Source: Rhizobiaceae bacterium MnEN-MB40S
GTDB taxonomy: Bacteria > Pseudomonadota > Alphaproteobacteria > Rhizobiales > Rhizobiaceae
DNA length: 64,000 nucleotides
Reading direction: 5' to 3'
Assembly (NCBI GenBank): GCA_024343425.1
Contig: BRLC01000004.1
Span: 1 to 64,000 of the forward strand
Shown: piece by piece, positions 1 through 8,878 of the stretch
Numbering within the stretch: the first letter of the stretch is position 1
How the letters are laid out: each line of letters begins with the position of its first letter
Made by a program: the position numbers and the translations under genes
The notes under the pieces: generated by a model
Told to the model about the DNA's origin: nothing
The model's database searches: none
The model's input: the letters and a program-made list of their open reading frames with translations, nothing else

Positions 1-918
1 TTCGGACTGTGTCTGGCCGGACAGGCACAGGCCCAGAACGTCGGCATCGCCACATCCAATCCGGGCTCGCTGTTCCACAATATCGGGACGGCTGTCGCCA
101 ACGCCGCCAACGATTCGGGCCTCAACGCCACCATCCAGCCGGCGACCAGCCCGAACCAGTTCATACCCTTCATCAATTCCGGCGGCATCGAGTTCGGCGT
201 CGCAAACCTGCAGGAGGTCAATTACGCGCTGGAAGGCAAGGCCTGGTTCGACGGCAATCCAAATCCGAATCTGCGCGTCGTCGCGATGCTGATGCCACTG
301 CGCGAAGCCATCTTCGTGCGGGCCGACAGCGACATCATGTCAGTCGCCGACCTCAAGGGAAAACGGATGGTCGACGGATACACCGCCCAGAACACCATCC
401 TGCCGCAGCTTGACGCTATCTATTCCACGGCCGGCCTCACGCGCGGCGACATGACCCCGGTCAATGTTCCAAGCGTGGTCGCCGGCGCCGACGCCTTCAT
501 GGCCGGAGAATCCGACGGTTTCATCTTCGCCCACGGCGCCGGAAAGGTCCGCGAGGCGGACGCCGCCGTTGGCGGCTTGCGGGCCCTGCCGATTGACAAT
601 CCGACCGACGAGGTGCTGGCGAAGGCGCGGGAGCACTGGCCGACCGCCTTCTTTACAACAATCAAGGCCGGAACGACCCCTGGCGTGCTGGAAGACGCAT
701 CCTATTTCGCTTTTCCGCAAGTGATCTTCACCCATGCCAATGCGCCGGACGACGTCGTCTACGCCATGACCAAGGCGATCTATGAGGGCAAGGAATCCAT
801 GGCCAATACGTTCAAGCCCTTCAATCTCTTCGATCCCGCCGAAGTAAAGGGCGACCCGGGCGTCGCGGAGTTTCACCCGGGCGCCTTGAAGTTTTTCGAG
901 GAAAACGGCCTGAACTGA
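1..918 (+). CDS. TAXI-family TRAP transporter substrate-binding protein (5' end outside window)
   Basis: The frame is open from the first base and reads straight into a mature periplasmic protein. The first visible residues (FGLCLAGQAQAQN) are the end of a signal peptide with an AQA-type cleavage site, so only about 10-20 N-terminal residues are missing. The start of the mature part, with 'GIATSNPGSLFHNIGTAVA', and the later 'DLKGKRMVDGYTAQN' stretch are typical of TAXI (TRAP-associated extracytoplasmic immunogenic) receptors, which capture organic acids and hand them to a fused TRAP membrane protein. That partner follows 13 bp downstream on the same strand. The ligand cannot be read from sequence; the co-transcribed amidohydrolase and flavin hydroxylase suggest an aromatic or related carboxylate. 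Confidence 0.9.
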   Translation, partial: FGLCLAGQAQAQNVGIATSNPGSLFHNIGTAVANAANDSGLNATIQPATSPNQFIPFINSGGIEFGVANLQEVNYALEGKAWFDGNPNPNLRVVAMLMPLREAIFVRADSDIMSVADLKGKRMVDGYTAQNTILPQLDAIYSTAGLTRGDMTPVNVPSVVAGADAFMAGESDGFIFAHGAGKVREADAAVGGLRALPIDNPTDEVLAKAREHWPTAFFTTIKAGTTPGVLEDASYFAFPQVIFTHANAPDDVVYAMTKAIYEGKESMANTFKPFNLFDPAEVKGDPGVAEFHPGALKFFEENGLN

Positions 919-931
919 GCCGGATCGCCCG

Positions 932-2872
932 ATGAACGAGACGCCGCAAAGGGAGGCCGCCCATGGCCTCCCCTTCGCACTGGCCCGGCCGGTCGCCGAC
1001 GCGTTTGCGTTGCTGTTGACGCTTGCGGCGGTTTGCTGGGCCCTTTCGGTTCCGCGCTATTTCAATCTCGGCTTCTATCCCCAGCAGTTCTTTGCGATCA
1101 TCCTCGCCTGCGTGCTGCCGATCGCCTTTCTCACATTGCCGGCCCGCATGGGCGCCGATCGCGAGCGGGTACCGTGGTACGACGTGGCGCTCGCCGTTCT
1201 CGGCTTCGCCGTCGTCACGTTCATCGCCATCCGCTATCCGGACCTGGTGCTGAAGATATTTTCCCGACCGCCCGAAGTCTGGATACCGGGCCTCATCGCC
1301 ATCCTGCTCGTTCTTGAAGCCCTCAGACGCGCCACAGGATGGGCGCTTGTCATTATTATCTTTTGTTTTCTCGCCTATGCGCTTCTCGGCCATTTCATAC
1401 CGGGACGCCTGTCCGGCCGGCCCCAGAACTGGCAGATGCTGTCCGGCTACATGGCTTTCGATTCCAACGGCATTCTCGGCCTGCCGCTTTCGGTGGCGGC
1501 GACGATCGTCATCACCTTCATTCTGTTCGGCGCGCTGCTGTCGATCACCGGCGGATCGCGCTTCTTCACTGACGCCGCCATGCTCGCCATGGGACGTTTT
1601 CGCGGCGGATCGATGAAGATCGCGGTGCTTGCCTCCGGGCTTTTCGGCTCGATTTCCGGCTCCGCCGTCGCCAATGTCGTGGGAACCGGCGTCGTCACCA
1701 TTCCCATGATCAAGCGCGACGGCTACCCCGCCCACAAGGCGGCGGCGATCGAAGCCGTCGCTTCCACGGGCGGCCAGTTGATGCCGCCGGTGATGGGCGC
1801 CTCCGCATTCCTGATGGCGGAATTCCTGGCCGTCCCCTATTCGACCATCGTTCTCGCCGCCCTTGTTCCGGCTATCCTTTATTACGTGGCGCTCTTCATA
1901 CAGGCCGACCTTGAAGCCGCGCGGCTCGATATATCTCCCGTCCCGAAATCCGAATTGCCTGTTCCTGCCACAGTGCTCAGCGGACTGCATTTCGCGATCG
2001 CCTTCGCAGCGCTTATCTACGCGCTTTTCTGGATGCGCTGGCAGCCCGAGCGCGCGGCGCTTCTGGGCTGCGTGTCACTGGTCATCACTTCGCTGCTGTT
2101 CGGCTATGGCGGCAGCCGGCCGAAAATATTCGACATCGCGACAAGTCTTTCCAGAACCGGTCATTCGGTCGTCGAGATCATTCTGATTTCGGCCGCGTCC
2201 GGCCTCGTCATTGGCGTACTGAACGTCACCGGCCTTAGCTTCAACCTCACCTATGTGCTTGTCCAGATCGGCGGCGGCAACGTCATCGTGCTGCTCGGAC
2301 TGTCCGCCATCGTATGCATCATTCTCGGCATGGGGCTGCCGACGCTTGGCGTCTATGTGCTGCTGGCGGCGCTTGTCGCGCCGGCGCTCGTTCAGGTGGG
2401 CGTCGAGCCGATTGCCGCCCATCTGTACGTACTCTATTACGGCATGATGTCCATGATCACCCCGCCTATCGCGCTCGCCGCTTTCGCCGCCGCGAGCATC
2501 GCCAAATCGCCCTCCATGCAAACCGGCTTCGCCGCCGTGAAGTTCGGCTGGTCAGCCTATGTCATTCCAATCCTGTTCGTGTTTTCTCCGACGCTGCTTC
2601 TCATCGGCGCCCCGGTGGACATTGTGCTGGCGATCGTCACCGCAATTGTCGGCGTCTGGCTGATCTCGGCGGGGCTTGCCGGCTATTTCACCAGCCGGAT
2701 GAATATCGCGACGCGATGCCTGTTCATGCTCTTTGGCCTGATGGCGCTGATCCCGGCGCAGGCGTTTCCCGGCGCGCTCTATAGCGACATCGCCGGCGTG
2801 GTGGGCGGGTTCGTGCTGATGGGGTCGGAGTTCGCGCGCAAGCGCCTGCGGCTCAGCCGGGCGGAGGGCTGA
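932..2872 (+). CDS. TRAP transporter permease, fused 4TM/12TM subunits
   Basis: A 646-residue, very hydrophobic protein with many membrane segments. It has the length and layout of the fused DctQ-DctM (small plus large subunit) permeases that pair with TAXI receptors. The large-subunit part carries the conserved glycine-rich stretches, for example 'GSISGSAVANVVGTG' and 'LGMGLPTLGVYVLLAALVAPALV', that form the substrate and ion path. TRAP systems import organic acids with a sodium or proton gradient rather than ATP. It begins 13 bp after the binding-protein gene and ends 3 bp before the IclR gene, so it belongs to the same transcript. The assignment is firm; the substrate is unknown. Confidence 0.92.
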   Translation: MNETPQREAAHGLPFALARPVADAFALLLTLAAVCWALSVPRYFNLGFYPQQFFAIILACVLPIAFLTLPARMGADRERVPWYDVALAVLGFAVVTFIAIRYPDLVLKIFSRPPEVWIPGLIAILLVLEALRRATGWALVIIIFCFLAYALLGHFIPGRLSGRPQNWQMLSGYMAFDSNGILGLPLSVAATIVITFILFGALLSITGGSRFFTDAAMLAMGRFRGGSMKIAVLASGLFGSISGSAVANVVGTGVVTIPMIKRDGYPAHKAAAIEAVASTGGQLMPPVMGASAFLMAEFLAVPYSTIVLAALVPAILYYVALFIQADLEAARLDISPVPKSELPVPATVLSGLHFAIAFAALIYALFWMRWQPERAALLGCVSLVITSLLFGYGGSRPKIFDIATSLSRTGHSVVEIILISAASGLVIGVLNVTGLSFNLTYVLVQIGGGNVIVLLGLSAIVCIILGMGLPTLGVYVLLAALVAPALVQVGVEPIAAHLYVLYYGMMSMITPPIALAAFAAASIAKSPSMQTGFAAVKFGWSAYVIPILFVFSPTLLLIGAPVDIVLAIVTAIVGVWLISAGLAGYFTSRMNIATRCLFMLFGLMALIPAQAFPGALYSDIAGVVGGFVLMGSEFARKRLRLSRAEG

Positions 2873-2875
2873 GCG

Positions 2876-3682
2876 ATGGCCGCAAACAACAGCCTCGAGC
2901 GCGTCTTGTCGGTCCTGCAGGTCTTTTCCGAAGACCGTCTGGAGTGGACGCCGGAAGAAATGATGGCCGAACTCGGCTACAGCCGCCCCACACTCTACCG
3001 CTATCTCAAGACGTTGAAGGACGCCGGCCTGCTGACCTCGACGCCGAACGCCGGATTCTCGCTGGGTCCAAAGATCGTGGAGATGGACTATCTCCTGCGC
3101 AAATCCGACGCGCTGGCCCTGAACGGCCAGCCCTATATCGAGGAGCTCGCCGGCCGCTATCCCTGCACCGCCCTCCTCGTCCGCTGGTACGGAAAGAAGA
3201 TCCTGTGCGTCGCCTCCGAATGTTCCACGCCCGATCCTCTCAGCAGCTATCCGAGAGGCCGGCCGATGCCGCTCGCGCGCGGCGCGATTTCGCGGTCGAT
3301 CATGGCCTTTCTGCCGCGTCGGCAATTGCTTCCCATGGTGAAGGCGAACCTGGACGAACTCAAAGCCGTCGGACTTGGCGACACCGTCGAGGAGATCCTC
3401 GACAGCTACAGACGCGTGCGCAAGGCCGGCTTCGCGACCGCGCAGGGAGAAGTCACGCCTGGCGTCACCGGTTTCGCCGCGCCGATCTTCGACGCCGGCA
3501 AGAGCCCGATTGCAAGCATTTGCCTGACGATCGCGAGCGCCGAGCTGACGCCGGATCGCGAGATTGCGATCAGCCGCGACATAGCCCGCGCGGGCGCAGA
3601 ACTCAGCAATGATCTCTCCGACCGGCGCAACGCCTCGGACGAGGATGAAAACGACACGATACGGGATGGGGAACGACCATGA
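2876..3682 (+). CDS. IclR-family transcriptional regulator
   Basis: 268 residues with an N-terminal winged helix-turn-helix (about residues 5-65, 'EEMMAELGYSRPTLYRYLKTLKDAGLL') and a C-terminal IclR effector domain (about 80-250). The family binds aromatic acids, sugar acids or glyoxylate and usually controls the adjacent catabolic genes. Here it lies inside the operon, between the transporter and the enzymes, and its stop codon overlaps the amidohydrolase start (ATGA), implying translational coupling. It therefore probably controls its own operon from a promoter left of the window. The last 20 or so residues are strongly acidic. Confidence 0.9.
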   Translation: MAANNSLERVLSVLQVFSEDRLEWTPEEMMAELGYSRPTLYRYLKTLKDAGLLTSTPNAGFSLGPKIVEMDYLLRKSDALALNGQPYIEELAGRYPCTALLVRWYGKKILCVASECSTPDPLSSYPRGRPMPLARGAISRSIMAFLPRRQLLPMVKANLDELKAVGLGDTVEEILDSYRRVRKAGFATAQGEVTPGVTGFAAPIFDAGKSPIASICLTIASAELTPDREIAISRDIARAGAELSNDLSDRRNASDEDENDTIRDGERP

Positions 3683-4695
3683 AGAAGATCGACATTTTCA
3701 ATCACATCTGGCCCGCGCCCTTCTTCAAGGCCCTGATCGACCATATCGGGGAAATGACGGACATCACCAACCGCAGCGGCGCAGTGCCGATGATGACCGA
3801 TCTCGACCGGCGCTTCGAGGTCATGGACATGTTCGGCGAGGAGTACATGCAGGTGCTGTCGCTCGCTTCTCCGCCTCTCGAAAAGCTGGCCGGCCCCGAC
3901 AAGGCGCTGGACTTGTCGAAGATCGGCTCGGACTCCATGGCCGAACTCTGCGAAAAGTATCCGGACCGGTTTCCGGGCTTCATCGGCACCGCTCCCTTGG
4001 GCAATCCGGACGGCGCCGTCGCCGAGGCCGGACGCGCCATCGAGGACCTCGGCGCCTGCGGCATGCAGATTTTCACCAACGTGTCCGGCAAACCGCTCGA
4101 CCGGCCCGAATTCGAACCCTTCTTTGAATACATGGCGTCGTCAGGCAAACCCGTCTGGATGCACCCGGCGCGCGGCGAGAATTTCCCTGACTACCTCTCC
4201 GAAGACCGCTCGGAATATGAAATCTGGTGGACCTTCGGCTGGCCATACGAGACATCCGCCGCCATGGCGCGCATGGTGTTCTCAGGCCTGTTCGACCGTT
4301 ATCCGGGTCTCAAGGTCATCACCCACCACGCCGGCGGCATGGTTCCGTTTTTCGAGGGCCGGGTCGGCCCAGGCTGGGACCAGATGGGCGCCCGCACGAC
4401 CGATCGCGACCTCTCCGCCGTCCGCAAGGCGCTGAAGCGACCGCACCTCGACTACTTCAAGGATTTCTACGCCGATACGGCGTCCTTCGGATCGCGCAAG
4501 GCGATCGAGCACGCCATGGAATTCTTCGGCGAAGATCACGTTCTCTTCGCCTCCGATGCGCCGTTCGACCCGGAAGCCGGGCCCATGTACATCAGGGAAA
4601 CGATCCGGATCATCAGCGAACTCGACATATCCGAAGAGACCCGCTCAAAGATTTTCCAGGATAACGCCGTCCGTCTGTTGGGCCTGTCCCTGTGA
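3679..4695 (+). CDS. Amidohydrolase-2 family protein (ACMSD-like decarboxylase/hydrolase)
   Basis: 338 residues forming a metal-dependent TIM barrel of the ACMSD / amidohydrolase-2 family, which decarboxylates or hydrolyses aromatic-derived acids. Visible metal-site elements are the N-terminal 'IDIFNHIWP' (His9), His162 in 'VWMHPARGE', the pair His216-His217 in 'THHAGGMVP', and Asp293 in 'FASDAPFDP'. In canonical members the N-terminal motif is HxH; here the first His is Phe7, so that ligand is missing. This Phe form may be a recognised subgroup rather than an inactive enzyme. The start overlaps the IclR stop by four bases. A flavin hydroxylase follows 21 bp later, suggesting sequential ring hydroxylation and side-chain removal, but the substrate is inferred only from context. 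Confidence 0.85.
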   Translation: MKKIDIFNHIWPAPFFKALIDHIGEMTDITNRSGAVPMMTDLDRRFEVMDMFGEEYMQVLSLASPPLEKLAGPDKALDLSKIGSDSMAELCEKYPDRFPGFIGTAPLGNPDGAVAEAGRAIEDLGACGMQIFTNVSGKPLDRPEFEPFFEYMASSGKPVWMHPARGENFPDYLSEDRSEYEIWWTFGWPYETSAAMARMVFSGLFDRYPGLKVITHHAGGMVPFFEGRVGPGWDQMGARTTDRDLSAVRKALKRPHLDYFKDFYADTASFGSRKAIEHAMEFFGEDHVLFASDAPFDPEAGPMYIRETIRIISELDISEETRSKIFQDNAVRLLGLSL

Positions 4696-4716
4696 CGCGC
4701 AAGACAGGTCGGTCTC

Positions 4717-6303
4717 ATGTCTGAAGAGATAGTGGAACGCGATGTCGTCATCGTCGGCGGCGGCCCGGTGGGCATGGCGCTGGCGATCGAGCTCGGCCAG
4801 CGCGGCGTATCCTCAGCGGTCATCGAGCGCTATCACACGCCGCAACCCATCCCGAAAGGTCAGAACCTCAACCAGCGCACCATGGAGCTGTTCCATTTCT
4901 GGAATGCCGAGAAACAGCTCCGCAACGCCAGGCGCATTCCCGAAAACTACGGCATCGGCGGCCTCACCGCCTACGGAACGCTGTTGAGCGACTATCACTA
5001 TGACTGGCTCAAGCGCGAGATCGTGCGCCCTTTCTATTTCAGGGACAACGAGCGTCTGCCGCAAAACGAGACCGAAGGCGTGCTGCGCGAACGGGCGTCG
5101 GAACTGCCGCAAACCGCCATTTCCTATGGCCTGCGCGCCGGGAAGATCGGACAGGACGCCGATGGCGTCTGGGCGGAGGCCCGTGACAAGACCGGCGCGA
5201 TGCGACGCTTCGAAGGCCGCTACCTTGTCGGTTGCGACGGCGCCCGGTCGATCGTGCGCGACCGGGCCGGCATCACCCAGACCCTCAAGGACCACGACCG
5301 CGTCATGGTGCTGCTGGTCTTTCGTTCGACAGGTCTCCACACGCTCCTGGAACGGTATCCCGACAAGCAATTCTATTGCGTGCTCCATCCGGACTTGAAA
5401 GGCTACTGGCGGTTCTTCGGGCGGGTCGATCTCGGCGCGACCTGGTTTTTCCACGCCCCTGTGCCGCCGGGAACGACGGAAGACAATTTCGATTTCACAC
5501 AGCTTCTTTACGACGCCGTCGGCGCGGAATTCGACGTCGCCTTCGAGCATATCGGCTTCTGGGACCTGCGTTTTGCAACCACGGACAACTACCGCTCCGG
5601 GCGCATCTTCGTGGCCGGAGACGCCGCCCACAGCCACCCGCCCTATGGCGGCTACGGGATCAACACCGGTTTCGAGGACGCCTGCAATCTCGGTTGGAAG
5701 CTCGCCGCAACGCTGAACGGATGGGGCGGCCCTGCCCTGCTCGACAGTTACAATGACGAGCGCCGGCCGGTCTTCGCATCAACGGCGGATGATTTCATCG
5801 AGAATTTTATCCTCGAAGACCGCGCCTTTCTCGAACGCTACAGTCCTGATGTCGACAAGTTCTTGTTCGAAGCGCAATGGGCCGCCCGCGCGGCGAGCAC
5901 GGCCGAGGTGAGCGCCTATGTGCCGAATTACGCCGGATCGCCGGTCGTTTTCGGTCCGAAAGGCGCAGAATCCGGAGCGAAAGGCGAACACGTCTACGCC
6001 GCCCGTCCCGGATTTCACTTGACGCCGCAGCGCCTTTCGAGCGGAGACAACATCTACGAACGGCTCGGCACAGGCTACACGCTGCTGGCGATCGATGCCG
6101 CGGCGCAGGCGGAGATTTTCCGAAAGGCCGCCGCTGACGCCGGTATGCCGCTGACGATCATCAACGATGAGGACCGGAACCTGGCTGAAACCTATGCCGC
6201 AAGGCTCATTCTGGTGCGGCCGGACCAGTATGTCTGCTGGACGGGCGATGGCTCAAATCCTGACGCCGGCGCCGTCCTGAAACGGGTTTTGGGCAACAGC
6301 TGA
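4717..6303 (+). CDS. FAD-dependent aromatic hydroxylase (PheA/TfdB/MhpA type)
   Basis: 528 residues of the class A flavoprotein monooxygenase family, which hydroxylates aromatic rings using NAD(P)H and O2. The N-terminal Rossmann motif 'GGGPVGMALAIELG' starts at residue 14, the NAD(P)H/FAD 'DG' motif is at Asp174-Gly175, and the FAD-ribityl 'GD' motif is at about Asp302 ('VAGDAAHSHPPYGGYG'). The C-terminal 130 residues resemble the thioredoxin-like tail found in phenol hydroxylase relatives. It closes the TRAP-IclR-amidohydrolase operon. Its stop lies 3 bp from the stop of the convergent sugar ABC ATPase gene, with no hairpin between them. Confidence 0.9.
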   Translation: MSEEIVERDVVIVGGGPVGMALAIELGQRGVSSAVIERYHTPQPIPKGQNLNQRTMELFHFWNAEKQLRNARRIPENYGIGGLTAYGTLLSDYHYDWLKREIVRPFYFRDNERLPQNETEGVLRERASELPQTAISYGLRAGKIGQDADGVWAEARDKTGAMRRFEGRYLVGCDGARSIVRDRAGITQTLKDHDRVMVLLVFRSTGLHTLLERYPDKQFYCVLHPDLKGYWRFFGRVDLGATWFFHAPVPPGTTEDNFDFTQLLYDAVGAEFDVAFEHIGFWDLRFATTDNYRSGRIFVAGDAAHSHPPYGGYGINTGFEDACNLGWKLAATLNGWGGPALLDSYNDERRPVFASTADDFIENFILEDRAFLERYSPDVDKFLFEAQWAARAASTAEVSAYVPNYAGSPVVFGPKGAESGAKGEHVYAARPGFHLTPQRLSSGDNIYERLGTGYTLLAIDAAAQAEIFRKAAADAGMPLTIINDEDRNLAETYAARLILVRPDQYVCWTGDGSNPDAGAVLKRVLGNS

Positions 6304-6306
6304 AGA

Positions 6307-7371
6307 TCAGGATACGATCCGCATGCCGCTGTCCGCATCGAACAGGTGTGGCGCGCCGTCGACGGGCCGGACACGCATCGTGTCTCCCGGACGCACCCCG
6401 ATCCGTTCGCGAAACAGGAGATTGATCTCACTGCCTCCTGCGCGCGCCACGACCTGCGTCTCCGATCCGGTCGGCTCGACAACATCGATCGTGACTTCCA
6501 TCCCGGTCTCCGGATCCAGCGCAAACATTTCCGGACGGACGCCACAGACAAGATGACGGGCGCCTGAGAACCGGTTGTCATTAACAGGAAGCGGCAGACG
6601 GATGCCGTCATCGCTTATGAATTGTCCGTCTTCCACGCGACCAGTCAGCAAATTCATGGCGGGCATTCCGATGAAGGTCGCAACGAAGGTGGACGCCGGT
6701 CGATCGTAGATATCAAGCGGCGTTCCCATCTGCTCGACACGTCCGTCATGCATGACGACGATACGGTCGGCCATCGTCATCGCCTCCGTCTGGTCGTGTG
6801 TGACGTAAACGGTGGTGATGCCGAGCCGCCGATGCAATTGCTTGATCTCTGCGCGCATGGCGACGCGAAGCTTGGCGTCCAGATTGGACAAGGGTTCGTC
6901 GAACAGAAAAACCTCGGGATCGCGCACGATGGCCCTGCCCATGGCGACCCGCTGCCGCTGGCCGCCGGAGAGATTTTTCGGCAGGCGGTCGAGATAGGGT
7001 TCAAGAGCCAGAATTCGCGCAGCTTCACGCACCCGCTTTTCGGTGTCGGCCGCGGGCGCCCCTCTGAGCTTCAGGGAAAAACCCATATTCTCCGCCACGT
7101 TCATATGCGGATACAGCGCGTAATTCTGGAACACCATGGCGATGTCGCGATCCTTCGGCGCGAGCCGGTTGACGACCTTGCCGCCAATCAGCAGTTCGCC
7201 GGACGTGATCGGTTCAAGGCCGGCGATCATGCGCAGCATGGTCGATTTTCCGCAGCCGGAGGGGCCGACAAGCACGACGAATTCACCGTCTTCGACCTCC
7301 ATGCTGACGCCGTGAATCGCTTTCACCGCGCCGTAATGCTTGCGGATGTCGCGCATAGAAATGGACGCCAT
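6307..7371 (-). CDS. Sugar ABC transporter ATP-binding protein (UgpC/MsmK type)
   Basis: 354 residues. The ATPase core shows Walker A at residues 36-43 (GPSGCGKS), the signature LSGGQRQ at 134-140 and Walker B VFLFDEP at 154-160, followed by a C-terminal OB/TOBE regulatory domain of the MalK/UgpC class. It energises the importer formed with the two permeases and the binding protein upstream on the same strand. It is the last gene of that operon, 14 bp after the cupin gene. An AAGGA ribosome site lies 7 nt before the ATG. Confidence 0.95.
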   Translation of the reverse strand: MASISMRDIRKHYGAVKAIHGVSMEVEDGEFVVLVGPSGCGKSTMLRMIAGLEPITSGELLIGGKVVNRLAPKDRDIAMVFQNYALYPHMNVAENMGFSLKLRGAPAADTEKRVREAARILALEPYLDRLPKNLSGGQRQRVAMGRAIVRDPEVFLFDEPLSNLDAKLRVAMRAEIKQLHRRLGITTVYVTHDQTEAMTMADRIVVMHDGRVEQMGTPLDIYDRPASTFVATFIGMPAMNLLTGRVEDGQFISDDGIRLPLPVNDNRFSGARHLVCGVRPEMFALDPETGMEVTIDVVEPTGSETQVVARAGGSEINLLFRERIGVRPGDTMRVRPVDGAPHLFDADSGMRIVS

Positions 7372-7385
7372 GATTTTTTCCTTTT

Positions 7386-7766
7386 TCAGGCGGCGCCTTC
7401 GCCTTCGTGGTTGATTGCTGTGCGAACGCCTGAAGAAAAGGCGATGAGCGCCAGAAGCGGTTCATCGCCAACGTTCTTGGCCCAGTGCCGGACGCCGCGA
7501 GGGATACGGATTGCGTCTCCCTCCCCCATGGAAATCAGTTCGTCGCCCAGCAAATGCTCGCACCGTCCCTTGAGCAGATAAAGTATCTCTTCGCAGTCGG
7601 GATGCGAATGCAACGGGTTGCGCTTTCCCGGCTCTATCATGCAGGTGCCGAACGTCATTTCGGCGCCGTCCATCGTGTCCGCCGCCATTTTCCACACCAG
7701 CTCGCCGAACGGGGTTTGGGCGCGCTGTCCGGCTTCCTTGCGCGAAACAAAGTCCTTTTCTTCCAT
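7386..7766 (-). CDS. Cupin-domain protein
   Basis: 126 residues forming one conserved cupin barrel. Motif 1 is visible as 'PLHSHPDCEEILYLLKG' (two His and a Glu as metal ligands) and motif 2 as 'GDAIRIPRGVRHWAKN' (final His ligand). Small cupins in sugar operons act as isomerases, epimerases or sugar-binding proteins, but the reaction here cannot be told from sequence. It lies between the dehydrogenase and ATPase genes of the sugar ABC operon, with a GGAGAG ribosome site 6 nt before the ATG. Confidence 0.85.
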   Translation of the reverse strand: MEEKDFVSRKEAGQRAQTPFGELVWKMAADTMDGAEMTFGTCMIEPGKRNPLHSHPDCEEILYLLKGRCEHLLGDELISMGEGDAIRIPRGVRHWAKNVGDEPLLALIAFSSGVRTAINHEGEGAA

Positions 7767-7780
7767 TATGCTCTCCAGAG

Positions 7781-8878
7781 TTAAAGATTGGCTGCGACGC
7801 CCGGTCCGATTGTTCGATAGAAGTCGAACAGTTTCATGATCTCGCGGGCGGAGGCAAGCGTCCCCTTGGTGATGTCACGCCCCCCGAGAATGGCGTCGGT
7901 CAGATGCAGGATTTCCGGCACATAGCCGAGGTAAAAGAGATTGTTGTTGTAGAGCTGTCCAAGCGACCGCTCCGGGGAAAAGAGCAGGGCCGCGTGATCG
8001 TCCGGCTGCAGGAAGCTGGCCGCACGGCCGTAGGAGGGCAGATCAGCCTGACGATAGACGGTAAGGTCCGTTCCGTTCTCCACCACTGCGTGGGCGCCTT
8101 CGCCAATCACCTCGACACGCTCCAGCGGACCTGACCAGGATTGCCCGGCTGTCATGTGGAGGGCGCCGATCGCGCCGCTACTGAACCTGAAATTCGTCAC
8201 CGTTGCGCCGGTGACCGCGTCCCGCTCGTATGAAGCCCGCTCGATCTCGCCGCCGAGAAAATTGAGGATAGAGCCGGGATGATAGATGTGGTCGAGGAAA
8301 CTGCGCATCTTCACGAGATCGCCCCGGTCGTCCATTGGAGGCAACGGCTGCGGATAACGCACGGCCAGCGACGTCAGACGACCGAAGTCCGGACTGTCTA
8401 TGAGATCGCGCAGCTTTTCGATGGTCGGAAAGAAAGTCTTCTTCATTCCGGTCATCACCATCCGGCCGGCGCCGCGGCTGACTTCATCGAGCCTGTCGAT
8501 CTCGGCGACGCTTGCGGCCGTGGGTTTCTCCATCCAGACATGCGATCCCGCTTGAAGCGCGGAAAGAGCAAGATCGGTCGCCTGGACCCGACCGTCCGGC
8601 GTATAGGCGGTGACGATGAAGACAAGGTCCGGCTGTTCCGCCTCCAGCATTTCGTGGTGGTCGCTGTACCCGCGTTCGCCGCCAAAGAGTTTTGCGAATT
8701 GCTTCGCCCGGTCGAGGTCGAGGTCGCAGACGCCCGTCAGGTCGACCGGCGCATAGCGCAGCGCCGGATAGACATTGCGATAGGCGTGACCGCCGCAGCC
8801 GATGAAACAGGCCTTGAGCCTGGCTTCATATTCGAAGTTATAGCGAATCTCGCGTTGCTGGTGATGGGGCATTTTCAT
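7781..8878 (-). CDS. Gfo/Idh/MocA-family NAD(P)-dependent oxidoreductase
   Basis: 365 residues. After a short N-terminal extension (about 20 residues), a Rossmann fold begins with 'ACFIGCGGHAYRN'. The 'EKPTAAS' motif characteristic of the Gfo/Idh/MocA family follows in the middle of the protein, and the C-terminal half is the usual alpha/beta substrate domain. Members oxidise sugars, inositols or their derivatives. The ATG overlaps the stop of the upstream permease gene (ATGA), so translation is coupled to the importer. A role in the first oxidation of the imported polyol or sugar is inferred from context. Confidence 0.9.
   Translation of the reverse strand: MKMPHHQQREIRYNFEYEARLKACFIGCGGHAYRNVYPALRYAPVDLTGVCDLDLDRAKQFAKLFGGERGYSDHHEMLEAEQPDLVFIVTAYTPDGRVQATDLALSALQAGSHVWMEKPTAASVAEIDRLDEVSRGAGRMVMTGMKKTFFPTIEKLRDLIDSPDFGRLTSLAVRYPQPLPPMDDRGDLVKMRSFLDHIYHPGSILNFLGGEIERASYERDAVTGATVTNFRFSSGAIGALHMTAGQSWSGPLERVEVIGEGAHAVVENGTDLTVYRQADLPSYGRAASFLQPDDHAALLFSPERSLGQLYNNNLFYLGYVPEILHLTDAILGGRDITKGTLASAREIMKLFDFYRTIGPGVAANL

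Noticed and set aside
821..1990. 389-codon minus-strand frame over the TRAP permease
   Set aside because: Highly charged translation of the complement of a membrane-protein gene; no ribosome site or domain.
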